A DNA stretch of 64,000 bases from Micromonospora saelicesensis. GTDB taxonomy: Bacteria; Actinomycetota; Actinomycetes; Mycobacteriales; Micromonosporaceae. This document shows, one piece after another, positions 30,525 to 38,776 of the stretch; within the stretch, counting starts at the first letter, position 1, and each line of letters begins with the position of its first letter. The translations under genes and the position numbers were made by a program. The notes beneath the pieces are model-generated. The model was given only the letters and a program-made list of their open reading frames with translations. It did no database searches and had not been told where the DNA came from. The stretch spans positions 682,001 through 746,000 of the forward strand of contig NZ_FMCR01000001.1 of the NCBI RefSeq assembly GCF_900091575.1. Direction: 5' to 3'.

Positions 30525-31481
30525 TCACTGCGCCGGTGGGGTGAACGACGAGGTACGGCTCATCCCGGCGGCCCGGCCCTTGGCCGCGACCACCAGCGCC
30601 ATCTTGCGGGACGCTTCGTCGATCATCTCGTCACCGAGCATCACGGCGCCGAGCCGGCCGCCGGCCTCCGAGGTGTAGTGCTCGTACGCGTCGAGGATCA
30701 GCTCGGCGTGGTCGTAGTCGGCCTGGGCCGGCTGGTAGACCTCGTTGGCGGCGTCGATCTGGCCCGGGTGCAGCACCCACTTGCCGTCGAAGCCCAGCGC
30801 GGCCGAGCGCTTGGCCACCTCGCGGAACGCGTCGACGTCGCGGATCTGCAGGAACGGGCCGTCGATGGCCTGCTTGTCGTGCATCCGCGCGGCCATCAGG
30901 ATCCGCATCAGGATGTAGTGGTACGGGTCGCCCGGATAGTCCGGGATCAGGCCGCCGACCACCATCGACTTCATGTTGATCGACGCCATGAAGTCGGCAG
31001 GGCCGAAGATGATGGTCTCCACGCGCGGTGAGGCGGCGGCGATCGCGTCCACGTTGACCAGACCGGCGGCGTTCTCGATCTGCGCCTCGATGCCGATCCG
31101 ACCGACCTCCAGGCCGATCGTCTTCTCGATCTGGGTGAGCGTCAGGTCCAGCCACTGCACCTGGGCGGCGGTCTGCACCTTCGGCAGCATGATGCAGTCC
31201 AGGTTGGCGCCGGCGCCCTCGACGACCTCGATGACGTCCCGGTAGGTCCACGGGGTGGTCAGGTCGTTGACCCGGACCACCCGGGTCTTGCCGGCCCAGT
31301 CACCCTCGTTGAGGGCGGCCACGATGTTCTTGCGCGCGTCCGGCTTGGCCAGCGGGGCGACGGCGTCCTCCAGGTCGAGGAAGACCTGGTCGGCCGGGAG
31401 GCCCTGGGCCTTGCCGAGCATCTTCACGCTGGAACCCGGCACGGCGAGGCAGGACCTGCGGGGGCGACCGACTGCGGCCAT
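30525..31481 (-). CDS. HpcH/HpaI-family CoA ester lyase, malyl-CoA lyase-like
   Basis: 318 residues from ATG 31481 with AAGGAG 8 nt upstream. A TIM-barrel CitE/Mcl-type lyase: RRSCLAVPGSSVKMLGKAQ, the metal-binding FLDLEDAVAP, VVRVNDLTTPWTYRD, IGIEAQIENAAGLVNVD (Glu ligand) and FGPADFMASI (Asp ligand), then GKWVLHPGQIDAANEVY. The long form with this C-terminus fits L-malyl-CoA/beta-methylmalyl-CoA lyase rather than citrate lyase. It would cleave methylmalyl-CoA to glyoxylate and propionyl-CoA, downstream of the MaoC hydratase at 21889. Confidence 0.92.
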   Translation of the reverse strand: MAAVGRPRRSCLAVPGSSVKMLGKAQGLPADQVFLDLEDAVAPLAKPDARKNIVAALNEGDWAGKTRVVRVNDLTTPWTYRDVIEVVEGAGANLDCIMLPKVQTAAQVQWLDLTLTQIEKTIGLEVGRIGIEAQIENAAGLVNVDAIAAASPRVETIIFGPADFMASINMKSMVVGGLIPDYPGDPYHYILMRILMAARMHDKQAIDGPFLQIRDVDAFREVAKRSAALGFDGKWVLHPGQIDAANEVYQPAQADYDHAELILDAYEHYTSEAGGRLGAVMLGDEMIDEASRKMALVVAAKGRAAGMSRTSSFTPPAQ

Positions 31482-31576
31482 GGATGCGCTCCTTCCAGCG
31501 TCCGGCGGGCATGCCGACGCCACCTGACGACAGATCCGGGACCTTAACGATCCCAAAGGGCGTTGTGACGCCACGG

Positions 31577-31582
31577 TAACCT
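31577..31582 (+). promoter_or_regulatory. Leaderless-type -10 box (TAACCT)
   Basis: TAACCT ends 6 nt before the ATG at 31589, which lacks a ribosome site. Confidence 0.45.
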
Positions 31583-31588
31583 CGCGCC

Positions 31589-32434
31589 ATGACCGGGGTG
31601 AATGGACCTGTGGAAGATCTCACTGGACGCCGACTGGTGGTGGTGACCGGGGCCAGCTCCGGCATCGGGCTGGCCGCCGCCGTGGACCTGGCCTGCCGGG
31701 GCGACCAGGTGGTGCTGGTCGGGCGGGACCCGGCCCGCCTGCAGGCCGCAGCCGTTCGGGTACGGGAGAACTCCGGTGAACGTCCGGAACTGTTCCGCGC
31801 CGACTTCGCGATCCTCGACGACGTACGCCGACTGGCCGAGCAGCTCCGGTCCGCGTACGACCGGATCGACGTGCTCGCCAACAACGCCGGCGCGATCGCG
31901 CTGCAACCACTGAGCACTGTCGACGGGTTCGAGATGTCGATCCAGGCCAACCACCTGGCCCCGTTCCTGCTGACCAACCTGCTCGCCGACCGGGTGGGCC
32001 GGGTCGTGGTGACCGCCTCCGGTGCGCACCGCTTCGGCGCACTGGACCCGGACGACCTGAACAAGCCACTGCGTGACTACCGGCCGATGGGGGCGTACGG
32101 CACCAGCAAGCAGGCGAACGTCCTGTTCACCGCCGAGGCCGCCCGGCGCTGGCCGGGCGTTGCCGCGTACAGCTTCCACCCCGGGGTGGTCCGCACCCGG
32201 TTCGCCAACGACAGCAGGCTGGTCGCGTTCGGCATGCGGTTCATGCCGTTCCGCAGCCCGGAGAAGGGCGCCGAGACCCTGGTGTGGTTGGCCAGCCAGG
32301 AGCGCTCCCGGCTGATCAACGGGGGTTACTACATCGACCGCCGGCCGCGTCGACCGCTCCGGAAGGCGGCCGATCCGCAGCTCGCCGCCCGGCTGTGGGC
32401 GGCGAGCGCCAAGGCCGTCGGTCTCGATGACTGA
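31589..32434 (+). CDS. SDR-family NAD(P)-dependent oxidoreductase (retinol dehydrogenase-like)
   Basis: 281 residues. Classical-to-extended SDR of the retinol-dehydrogenase-like group: VVVTGASSGIGLAAA, RADFAILDDVRRL, VLANNAGAIAL, catalytic VVVTASGAHRFG (Ser), and AYGTSKQANVLF (YxxxK) are all intact. The C-terminal YYIDRRPRRP is typical of this actinobacterial group. Substrate unknown. Its 3' end overlaps the next gene by 8 bp, showing an operon. Confidence 0.92.
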   Translation: MTGVNGPVEDLTGRRLVVVTGASSGIGLAAAVDLACRGDQVVLVGRDPARLQAAAVRVRENSGERPELFRADFAILDDVRRLAEQLRSAYDRIDVLANNAGAIALQPLSTVDGFEMSIQANHLAPFLLTNLLADRVGRVVVTASGAHRFGALDPDDLNKPLRDYRPMGAYGTSKQANVLFTAEAARRWPGVAAYSFHPGVVRTRFANDSRLVAFGMRFMPFRSPEKGAETLVWLASQERSRLINGGYYIDRRPRRPLRKAADPQLAARLWAASAKAVGLDD

Positions 32435-32720
32435 CCGGGCCGGTGTGCTGACACTCGTCGCGATCGTCGAGTTCGCCGTCGGGGCCGAGGCCGCCGGGCA
32501 GCGCTACGAGGACGCCGTGCTGGCCCTGCTCGAACGGCACGGCGGCCGGCTGGAGCGGCGACTGCGCGGCACCGACGGGCAGGCCGAGGTGCACGTGATC
32601 CGGTTCGACGGGCGGGCCGGCTACGAGTCGTTCCTCGCCGACCCGGAGCGGGCGGCGCTGCGTACCGCCCTCGGTGAAGCCGCGCCGACGACCCGGGTCA
32701 TCGAGGTGCACGAGGCCTGA
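32427..32720 (+). CDS. Small dimeric alpha/beta-barrel-like protein
   Basis: 97 residues from ATG 32427, overlapping the SDR gene. Pattern LTLVAIVEFAVGAE, then an ALLERHGGRLERRLRG helix-strand and AEVHVIRFDGRAGYESFLAD, resembles ferredoxin-like dimeric alpha-beta-barrel proteins (DUF1330/YciI-type). These can be small monooxygenases or ligand binders. No catalytic residue can be named with confidence. Co-translation with the SDR suggests they work on the same metabolite. Confidence 0.78.
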   Translation: MTDRAGVLTLVAIVEFAVGAEAAGQRYEDAVLALLERHGGRLERRLRGTDGQAEVHVIRFDGRAGYESFLADPERAALRTALGEAAPTTRVIEVHEA

Positions 32721-32876
32721 CCTTCGGCGGCAATGGTCGCCCTGGTGCCGGAATCGGACCTTCACCGGGGGGAGCCACGGATCTTCCGGCAGACCTGCGT
32801 CTTCCCTCACTTCATCACGGGTTGGCGGGCGAGAACAGGACTTGATCTTGAAGCGCTCGACAACCACCATCGAGGC

Positions 32877-33521
32877 ATGGATTTCGATGGGACAGCCACC
32901 GCGCGCCGAGCCCTCTGGATCGGCGGCGGGCAATGGGCTGGCAAGTCGACCGTCGCCGTCAACCTGGCCCTGCGGTTCGGCCTGACTGCGTACCTCTACG
33001 ACCGGCACGACGCCCGGGGGCACGACGACCGGCGCATCGCCGACCGGATCCGGCGCGGCGAACCTCCGGCCGGCCCAGATCCGGAAACGACCTGGGTCCG
33101 CACCGCGCCAACCCGAATGGCTGCCGAGACACTGGCAGGTTTTCCCCGCCGCTTCGCGTGGGTGCTCGACGACCTGAGCGCACTGGTACCCGGCCGCCGG
33201 GTGGTGGCCGAAGGCTGGGGGCTGCGACCTGAGTTGGTGGCGCCAATCGTCGAATCGGTACGGCAGATGGTGGTGCTGGTGCCCACTGCCGAGTTCCGCG
33301 CCCAGCAGATCGCCCGGCTGCCGCGTGCCAGCGTCGTCGTAGCGAGGGTCAGCGACCCCGAGCGGGCCCTCCGTAACAGGTGGGCGAGGGACGAACTGGT
33401 AGCGGCGGACTCAGTGGCGCAGTCTGAGCGGCTGGGCGTCCGGGTGGTTCAGGTGGACGGCAGCCTCGACGGTGATCAGCTGACCGACCTGGTCGCGGAT
33501 CACTTCGCCGCGTACCTGTAA
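32877..33521 (+). CDS. P-loop nucleotide-binding protein of unknown function
   Basis: 214 residues from ATG 32877. A Walker A motif stands near the start, LWIGGGQWAGKSTVAVNLAL, followed by YLYDRHDARGHDDRR. A Walker B-like strand is FAWVLDDLSAL, and VAEGWGLRPELVAPIVES lies beyond it. Overall this resembles small P-loop kinases, but the lid and base-specific motifs are not recognised. It stands alone after a 156-bp gap and is followed by a convergent EamA gene 7 bp away. The function is unknown. Confidence 0.78.
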   Translation: MDFDGTATARRALWIGGGQWAGKSTVAVNLALRFGLTAYLYDRHDARGHDDRRIADRIRRGEPPAGPDPETTWVRTAPTRMAAETLAGFPRRFAWVLDDLSALVPGRRVVAEGWGLRPELVAPIVESVRQMVVLVPTAEFRAQQIARLPRASVVVARVSDPERALRNRWARDELVAADSVAQSERLGVRVVQVDGSLDGDQLTDLVADHFAAYL

Positions 33522-33527
33522 CGGCAG

Positions 33528-34484
33528 TCAGTCGGCCAGCGGGGTCGGGTCGGTCGGCAGTGCGTTGGGTGCCGCCCGGCGAGCGGCCCGACCGCCGCCG
33601 AGCACCACCACCGCCACGCCGGTCAGCAGCAACGCCATGCCGAGCAGCGCGTACGGGCGGGGCAGCTGGCCCAGCCAGGCCCAGCCGAGCAGTGCCGCAC
33701 CGGGCGCCTCCAGCAGGATCAGCACGCTCACCGTGGTCGCCGGGATCTTCCGCAGGGCGTAGTTGAACATCGAGTGCCCGAGCAGTTGGGCGCCGGCCAC
33801 CAGGGCCAGGATGGCCAGCCAGGTACGACCGTCGAAGCCGGTCAGCCGTACGCCTCCGACCAGGCACAGGGCCAGCAGGATCAGCGCGCAGATCCCGTAG
33901 CAGATGGTGGTGTAGGTGGTGGTGCTGATGCTGACCCGGGCCCGTTCCCCGAAGGCGGTGTAGACGGCGGCGAACATGGCGCCGATCAGCGCCAGCACGT
34001 CGCCGAGGACGGCCCGGCCGGAAACGCCCACGTCCACTCCGGTGGCGACCGCCGCGCCGCCGACCGCCACCGCGATGCCGATCCACACCACCCGGGGCAG
34101 CGGACGCCCCTGGGCGCGGGCGATCAGCCCCTGCCAGACCGGCTGGGTGGCGACCAAGGCGGTGGACGTGGCGACCGAGGTGAGCTGGGCGCTCGGCACC
34201 CAGGTCGCGAAGTGCCCGGCCAGGGCGACCCCGGACAGAACGCAGAACAGGCCCTCCCGCCGGCCCGCGCCCACTGTCAGCCTGCGGAACTCGGCGCGGC
34301 GTCGGGCCAGCGCGAAAGGGCTCAGTACGGCCACCGCGAGCAGGTTGCGCCAGAACGCGATGGCCAGGGCGGGGGCGGCTGCGTACGCGATCAGCGGCGC
34401 GGACGACGACACGGCGACCACGGCCAGCCCGACCGCGCCGGTGGTCAGCGGATCCACTGACGGCCGGGGCGAAGGTGGGGGCAC
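33528..34484 (-). CDS. EamA/DMT-family transporter
   Basis: 318 residues with ten predicted membrane helices and the duplicated EamA domain: half one includes FWRNLLAVAVLSPFALARR and VATSTALVATQPVWQGLIA, half two AVLGDVLALIGAMFAAVY and VSVLILLEAPGAALLGWAW. The family exports amino acids, nucleotides or other metabolites; substrate unknown. GTG start at 34484. A perfect 12-bp palindrome 12 bp upstream may be its operator. Convergent with the P-loop gene. Confidence 0.93.
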   Translation of the reverse strand: MPPPSPRPSVDPLTTGAVGLAVVAVSSSAPLIAYAAAPALAIAFWRNLLAVAVLSPFALARRRAEFRRLTVGAGRREGLFCVLSGVALAGHFATWVPSAQLTSVATSTALVATQPVWQGLIARAQGRPLPRVVWIGIAVAVGGAAVATGVDVGVSGRAVLGDVLALIGAMFAAVYTAFGERARVSISTTTYTTICYGICALILLALCLVGGVRLTGFDGRTWLAILALVAGAQLLGHSMFNYALRKIPATTVSVLILLEAPGAALLGWAWLGQLPRPYALLGMALLLTGVAVVVLGGGRAARRAAPNALPTDPTPLAD

Positions 34485-34496
34485 GGGACGTAATCC

Positions 34497-34508
34497 TCAC
34501 ACGTGTGA
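34497..34508. promoter_or_regulatory. Perfect palindrome between divergent EamA and HAD genes
   Basis: TCACACGTGTGA, 12 bp and fully symmetric, lies 12 bp upstream of the EamA start in the 106-bp divergent region. It is a plausible operator for a GntR- or Lrp-size dimer; no regulator gene is adjacent. Confidence 0.4.
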
Positions 34509-34590
34509 TGGTCAGCACGGACGGTCATCACTCCGTTACGATCACGCGGGTTCGCGCCGGCGACCCTCGACCGCCCGGAGGCGCTCCCCC

Positions 34591-35316
34591 ATGCCCAGCT
34601 ACCAGGCGGTGCTGTTCGACTTCTTCGGCACCCTGACCCGTTCGGTACAACGCGGTGTCGCGCACGTCGGCACCGCCGAGCTGCTCGGGTGTCCCACCGA
34701 GATCTTGACCGAGGTGCTGAACCGCACCTACTACGAACGGGCCAGCGGCCGGCTCGGCGACGCGGAGGCGACCCTGCGCTGGGTGTGCGCCCAGGCCGGC
34801 GTACACCCCAGCGACCACGCGGTACGGGCAGCGGTGGCGTCCCGGCACCGGGCGGTCCGCGCCGACACCTGGCTGCGGGCCGACGCGGTGCCGGTCCTGG
34901 CGGCTCTGCGCCAGCGCGGCCTGCGCACCGGCGTGATCAGCGACTGTACGCACGAACTGCCGGCCTTCCTGCCGCAGCTCGCGATCGCCCCCCTGCTCGA
35001 CGTACGGGTCTTCTCGGTGCAGGTCGGGCGGTGCAAACCGGATCCGACGCTCTACCTGACGGCCTGCCAGCGGCTCGGGCTCGCGCCGGGCGACTGCCTC
35101 TACGTCGGTGACGGCGGCAGTCAGGAGTTGACCGGCGCCGAGCGGGCCGGGATGACCGCCGTCCGGCTCGCCGCACCGGATCTGGCCACGCACATGGTCT
35201 TCAACGCCGACCGGGACTGGCGCGGCCCCACGCTCGGCACCCTGGGCGAGGTGCTCGCCCTCGTCGACGCCGACGTCGACGCCGCGGTGGCGGGCGTCGG
35301 CGGTCGGACGGGCTGA
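34591..35316 (+). CDS. HAD-superfamily hydrolase
   Basis: 241 residues from ATG 34591. HAD motif I is AVLFDFFGTLTRS (the second Asp of DxD is Phe, as in haloacid-dehalogenase-like members), motif II TGVISDCTHEL, motif III GRCKPDPTLY (Lys), and motif IV LYVGDGGSQELTGAERAGM. The alpha-helical cap between motifs I and II is of C1 type. Because of the changed motif I it may be a dehalogenase-like or phosphatase enzyme; substrate unknown. A short 7-bp stem (35312-35318 with 35323-35329) spans its stop and that of the convergent gene. Confidence 0.92.
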   Translation: MPSYQAVLFDFFGTLTRSVQRGVAHVGTAELLGCPTEILTEVLNRTYYERASGRLGDAEATLRWVCAQAGVHPSDHAVRAAVASRHRAVRADTWLRADAVPVLAALRQRGLRTGVISDCTHELPAFLPQLAIAPLLDVRVFSVQVGRCKPDPTLYLTACQRLGLAPGDCLYVGDGGSQELTGAERAGMTAVRLAAPDLATHMVFNADRDWRGPTLGTLGEVLALVDADVDAAVAGVGGRTG

Positions 35317-35324
35317 TCAACCGA

Positions 35325-35837
35325 TCAGCGGCGGCGGACCCGGTGCAGGCGGAACGGCTTACGGGTGGCCCGGACCGCCGGAGTCGCCCGGGGTGGCTCG
35401 GCCTGCGCGTCGGCCGGCAACTCCGCTCCGGCCAGCGGCGTACCGGCCGGGGCGAGACGGTTCACCGCGCATCCGTCAGCGGCCCATCGGGCCACCAGGT
35501 CAGCGGTCGGACCCGGCGCGTTGAGGCGCTTCGCCGCCACCAGTGGCGCGGTGACGTCCCACGCCTCGGTGCCCGGCTGCAACCGGCTCACCCGGGCCGG
35601 CCAGGTGACGATCCGACCGCCGTGGTCGCCGCGCAGGGTGACCTGGGCCTCGGTCGCGTCGGCCAGACCCGGTGCGGCCTGCTCGCCCGGCCCGCTGACC
35701 ACCAGCAGCGCGCCCTCCAGCGGGGCGCACCAGAGCGCGAGCGCCGGCCCGCCGGCAACGCTGACCCAGGCCACGGCGGCCTTCTTCATCGCCTCGTCGA
35801 CCAGTGGGGTGCCCCCGGGGGCGTCCTCGTCCGTCAC
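35325..35837 (-). CDS. Actinobacterial conserved hypothetical, split-barrel-like
   Basis: 170 residues from GTG 35837 (VTDEDAPGG), with GGAGG 9 nt upstream. The segment DEAMKKAAVAWVSVAGGPA, followed by ALWCAPLEGALLVVSGPGEQ and VTLRGDHGGRIVTWPARV, is a pattern I recognise from actinobacterial hypothetical proteins with a pyridoxamine-phosphate-oxidase-like split barrel. Cofactor residues for FMN are not evident. The C-terminus is Pro/Ala/Arg-rich. It begins 31 bp after the PhzF stop in the same direction. Confidence 0.8.
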   Translation of the reverse strand: MTDEDAPGGTPLVDEAMKKAAVAWVSVAGGPALALWCAPLEGALLVVSGPGEQAAPGLADATEAQVTLRGDHGGRIVTWPARVSRLQPGTEAWDVTAPLVAAKRLNAPGPTADLVARWAADGCAVNRLAPAGTPLAGAELPADAQAEPPRATPAVRATRKPFRLHRVRRR

Positions 35838-35867
35838 ACCCGCATCCTCCCGCATCCGTGCCTCCGC

Positions 35868-36737
35868 TCAGCCCACGAACGGCGGCACGGCGATCTCGCC
35901 ACGGGCCACCGGCACCACCTGACCGGCGACCGTCGCGCCGACCGCCACCCCGTTCGCCGCGGTGACAGTGCAGGCCAACGCGGACGGACGGTTCATCTCC
36001 ACGCCCTGACGTACCGCGTACTCCGACCGCCCCTCGCCGGGCAGCAGACCGCTCGCCACCAGCCAGACACCGAGGCCGAGGGCCGCCGAGCCGGTGGCCG
36101 GGTCCTCAGGGACACCCATCCCCGGCACGAAGACCCGGGCGTGCGCGGTTTGCGCGGCGGCGTCCCAGGAGAAGACGCTGACGTGCGACACCCCGTACCG
36201 CTGCGCCGCCGCCGGGTCCACCCGGGCGCGGGCCACCGACTCCGGACGCACCGGCAGGTACGGGAACTCCAGCCCGCAGCCGGCGACCCGTGGGGCGGGC
36301 CCGATGTGGTCCTCGGCGACCAGCCCGGCAATCTCCAGCAACGGCTCCGGGTCCAGCTCCGGCCCGAGGGTCGGGGTGCCACCGGTCAGCGTCGCCCCGG
36401 ACGCGGTCACCTCGATCGGCAGCACACCGGCCCGGCACTCCTGGGTGACCTGCCCCACACCGAACATGCCCCGCCGGCAGGCGGTGACCGCCGCGCCGAC
36501 GCTGGGATGCCCGGCGAACGGCAACTCCTCCACCGGAGTGAAGATCCTGGCCCGGTAGGTGACGCCGACCTGGGTCGGCGGCAGCACGAACACCGTCTCG
36601 GACAGGTTGAACTCCAACGCGAGCGCCTGCATCTGCTCGGTGGCCAGCGCCTCCGCGCCGAACACCACCGCCAGCGGGTTGCCGGCGAAGGGGCGATCGG
36701 TGAAGACGTCCACGATCTCGTAGGCCAAGGTCGACAT
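35868..36737 (-). CDS. PhzF-family isomerase/epimerase-like protein
   Basis: 289 residues from ATG 36737. Diaminopimelate-epimerase-like fold with two halves: YEIVDVFTDRPFAGNPLAVV, the catalytic-Glu segment LEFNLSETVFVLPP, RIFTPVEELPFAGHPSVGAA, and in the second half VPEDPATGSAALGLGVWL. The conserved Glu near residue 48 (NLSE) and the two AGNP/ATGS phosphate-like loops are intact. Outside phenazine clusters the family is of unknown substrate; no phenazine genes are near. Divergent from the MgtE-N/CBS gene with a 33-bp shared promoter region. Confidence 0.93.
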   Translation of the reverse strand: MSTLAYEIVDVFTDRPFAGNPLAVVFGAEALATEQMQALALEFNLSETVFVLPPTQVGVTYRARIFTPVEELPFAGHPSVGAAVTACRRGMFGVGQVTQECRAGVLPIEVTASGATLTGGTPTLGPELDPEPLLEIAGLVAEDHIGPAPRVAGCGLEFPYLPVRPESVARARVDPAAAQRYGVSHVSVFSWDAAAQTAHARVFVPGMGVPEDPATGSAALGLGVWLVASGLLPGEGRSEYAVRQGVEMNRPSALACTVTAANGVAVGATVAGQVVPVARGEIAVPPFVG

Positions 36738-36757
36738 GTTGATAAACACTAGGCGCT

Positions 36758-36763
36758 TAGGCT
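36758..36763 (+). promoter_or_regulatory. Leaderless-type -10 box (TAGGCT)
   Basis: TAGGCT ends exactly 7 nt before the GTG at 36771. The divergent phzF start is only 33 bp away, so both promoters overlap. Confidence 0.5.
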
Positions 36764-36770
36764 GGTGCCC

Positions 36771-38057
36771 GTGAGTACGCCGACCCGGGTCTACATCGCC
36801 CGTCTCGCCGGAGTCGCCGTCTTCGACCCGAACGGCGATCAGGTGGGACGGGTTCGTGACGCCGTGGCACGGCTGCGGGCGACGAAGCGTCCGCCGGAGG
36901 TGGTGGGCCTCGTCGCCGAGATGCCGATGCGTCGCCGGATCTTCCTGTCCATCAACCGGATCACCTCCATCGACGCGGACGCCGTCGTGCTCGGCTCCGG
37001 CACCCTCAACCTGCGCCGGTTCGAGAAGCGCCCGAACGAGCTGCTGGTGCTCCAGGAACTGCTCGACCGGCGGGTGCAACTCGACCCGGGCGGCCAGCCT
37101 GGCGCGGTCGTGGACGTCGCGATGGAGTGCTCGCGGGGTGGCGAGTGGTCGCTGACCCGTGTCGCCGTACGCGAGCAGACCGGCCGGCTCAGCCGCCGCG
37201 GCCACCTGCACCAGGTCGAGTGGGACCGGGTGCGCGGGCTCAGCGGCATCGCCGACAACCGGGGTACGGCGAACCTGCTCGCCGTCCTGGAGGACATGCG
37301 CCCCGCCGACCTGGCCAACGCGTTGCAGGATCTGCCCGACGCGCGGCGCAACGAGGTCGCGGCCGCGCTGGACGACGAGCGCCTGGCCGACGTGCTCAGC
37401 GAGCTGCCGGAGCACGACCAGGTGGAGATCCTCGCCGCCCTCGACCGGGAACGGGCCGCCGACGTCCTGGAGGAGATGGACCCGGACGACGCCGCGGACC
37501 TGCTCAACGAACTGCCCCCACCCGAGCAGGACGTGCTGCTGGACCTGATGGAGCCGGACGAGGCCGACCCGGTACGCCAACTGCTGAAGTACACCCCCGG
37601 CACGGCGGGCAGTGTGATGACCTCGGAGCCGGTCATCCTGCCGCCGGACGCCACGGTCGCCGAGGCGCTGGCCCGGATCCGGGAGCCACAGCTCTCCCCC
37701 GCCGTCGCCGCGCAGGTCTTCGTGACCCGGGCACCGCAGAACACGCCGACCGGCCGCTACCTGGGCATGGTGCACTTCCAGGCGCTGCTGCGTGAACCGC
37801 CGGCCGACCTGCTGGGCAAGGTGGTGGTCAACGACATCGACCCGCTGCGCCCCACCACCCCGTTGCCGGAGATCACCCGTCGGATGGCCACCTACGACCT
37901 GGTCGCCATGCCGGTGATCGACCGGAGCAACCGGCTGGTCGGCGCCGTGACCGTGGACGACGTGCTGGACCACTCGCTACCCCGGGACTGGCGGGACCGC
38001 GACGCCCTGGCCGCCCCGGGCACCACCGACGCGGCGCTGGACGGCGCGGATGGCTGA
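36771..38057 (+). CDS. MgtE N-terminal/CBS-domain protein without the transporter part
   Basis: 428 residues. A PRC-barrel-like start (VYIARLAGVAVFDPNGDQVG) leads to an MgtE N superhelical domain (about 175-285, with repeated ELPEHDQVEILAALD- and EEMDPDDAADLL-type units) and a CBS pair (about 290-405, TPGTAGSVMTSEP and MPVIDRSNRLVGAVTVDDV). The membrane domain of Mg2+ channels is absent, so it may be a magnesium-sensing regulator rather than a transporter. The same gene stands at Rv1232c in M. tuberculosis. Overlaps the DUF1003 gene by 8 bp. Confidence 0.9.
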   Translation: MSTPTRVYIARLAGVAVFDPNGDQVGRVRDAVARLRATKRPPEVVGLVAEMPMRRRIFLSINRITSIDADAVVLGSGTLNLRRFEKRPNELLVLQELLDRRVQLDPGGQPGAVVDVAMECSRGGEWSLTRVAVREQTGRLSRRGHLHQVEWDRVRGLSGIADNRGTANLLAVLEDMRPADLANALQDLPDARRNEVAAALDDERLADVLSELPEHDQVEILAALDRERAADVLEEMDPDDAADLLNELPPPEQDVLLDLMEPDEADPVRQLLKYTPGTAGSVMTSEPVILPPDATVAEALARIREPQLSPAVAAQVFVTRAPQNTPTGRYLGMVHFQALLREPPADLLGKVVVNDIDPLRPTTPLPEITRRMATYDLVAMPVIDRSNRLVGAVTVDDVLDHSLPRDWRDRDALAAPGTTDAALDGADG

Positions 38058-38700
38058 GCAGCGGCGGAACGAACGGCTCGATCAGCCGCGCGAGCCCCGG
38101 GGCATCAAGCTGCCCCGGTTCGACGCGGAGGCGTTCGGCCGGTGGTCCGAGGGCATCGCCCGGGGCATGGGCACCGCGAACTTCATCGTCGTCATGACGG
38201 TGGTGATCACGATCTGGTTCGTCTGGAACACCCTGGCCCCGGCGGATCTGCGCTTCGACCCGTACACCTTCACGTTCCTGACCCTGGTGCTCTCATTGCA
38301 GGCCAGCTACGCGGCGCCGCTGATCCTGCTGGCCCAGAACCGGCAGGCCGACCGGGACCGGGTGGCCCTGGAGGAGGACCGGCGGCGAGCCACCGCGCAG
38401 AAGGCGGACACCGAGTACCTGGCCCGGGAGATCGCAGCCCTGCGGATCGCGCTGGGTGAGGTCGCCACCCGCGACTTCCTCCGCTCCGAGCTGGCCCGGC
38501 TTGCCGAGGAGCTGGACGAGATGGGGCAGCGCCGGCAGAGGCTGGAGCGCCGCCAGCAGGAGAAGGACAGCCGGCAGGAGCGACGTGGCCAGCGGCCGAC
38601 CGACGGCGTCGGCCTGGAAGAACCTCGCGACGACCTGGACGGCGACTTCACCCGGGACGCCCGGCCGGACGGCACCGGCCCGCGCCGGTCAGAGAGCTGA
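38050..38700 (+). CDS. DUF1003 membrane protein
   Basis: 216 residues. Two membrane helices (NFIVVMTVVITIWFVWNTL and FTFLTLVLSLQASYAAPLILL) with the DUF1003 motifs RFDPYTFTFLTLVLS and APLILLAQNRQADRDR, then a coiled coil (about 115-165, with REIAALRIALGEV and LAEELDEMGQRR) and an acidic disordered end. Function unknown; commonly encoded next to MgtE-N/CBS proteins, with which it overlaps here by 8 bp, so a shared role in magnesium handling is plausible but not shown. Confidence 0.92.
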   Translation: MAEQRRNERLDQPREPRGIKLPRFDAEAFGRWSEGIARGMGTANFIVVMTVVITIWFVWNTLAPADLRFDPYTFTFLTLVLSLQASYAAPLILLAQNRQADRDRVALEEDRRRATAQKADTEYLAREIAALRIALGEVATRDFLRSELARLAEELDEMGQRRQRLERRQQEKDSRQERRGQRPTDGVGLEEPRDDLDGDFTRDARPDGTGPRRSES

Positions 38701-38763
38701 CCGACGCGTCATCGATTGGCTCACACCGCCCCGGGCAGCGGCGGCAACGGATGCCCCGCGACG

Positions 38764-38769
38764 TAGCAT
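38764..38769 (+). promoter_or_regulatory. Leaderless-type -10 box (TAGCAT)
   Basis: TAGCAT ends 7 nt before the ATG at 38777 of the Mrp gene. Confidence 0.5.
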
Positions 38770-38776
38770 TGCGGGC

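Noticed and set aside
32733..32876. N-terminal extension of the P-loop protein
   Set aside because: The added 48 residues lack conservation-like features and the ATG at 32877 leads directly into the Walker A strand.
36738..37973. Upstream extension of the PhzF frame to a 701-residue protein
   Set aside because: The extra part is antisense to the MgtE-N/CBS gene and of shadow composition; PhzF proteins begin at MSTLAYEIVDVF.
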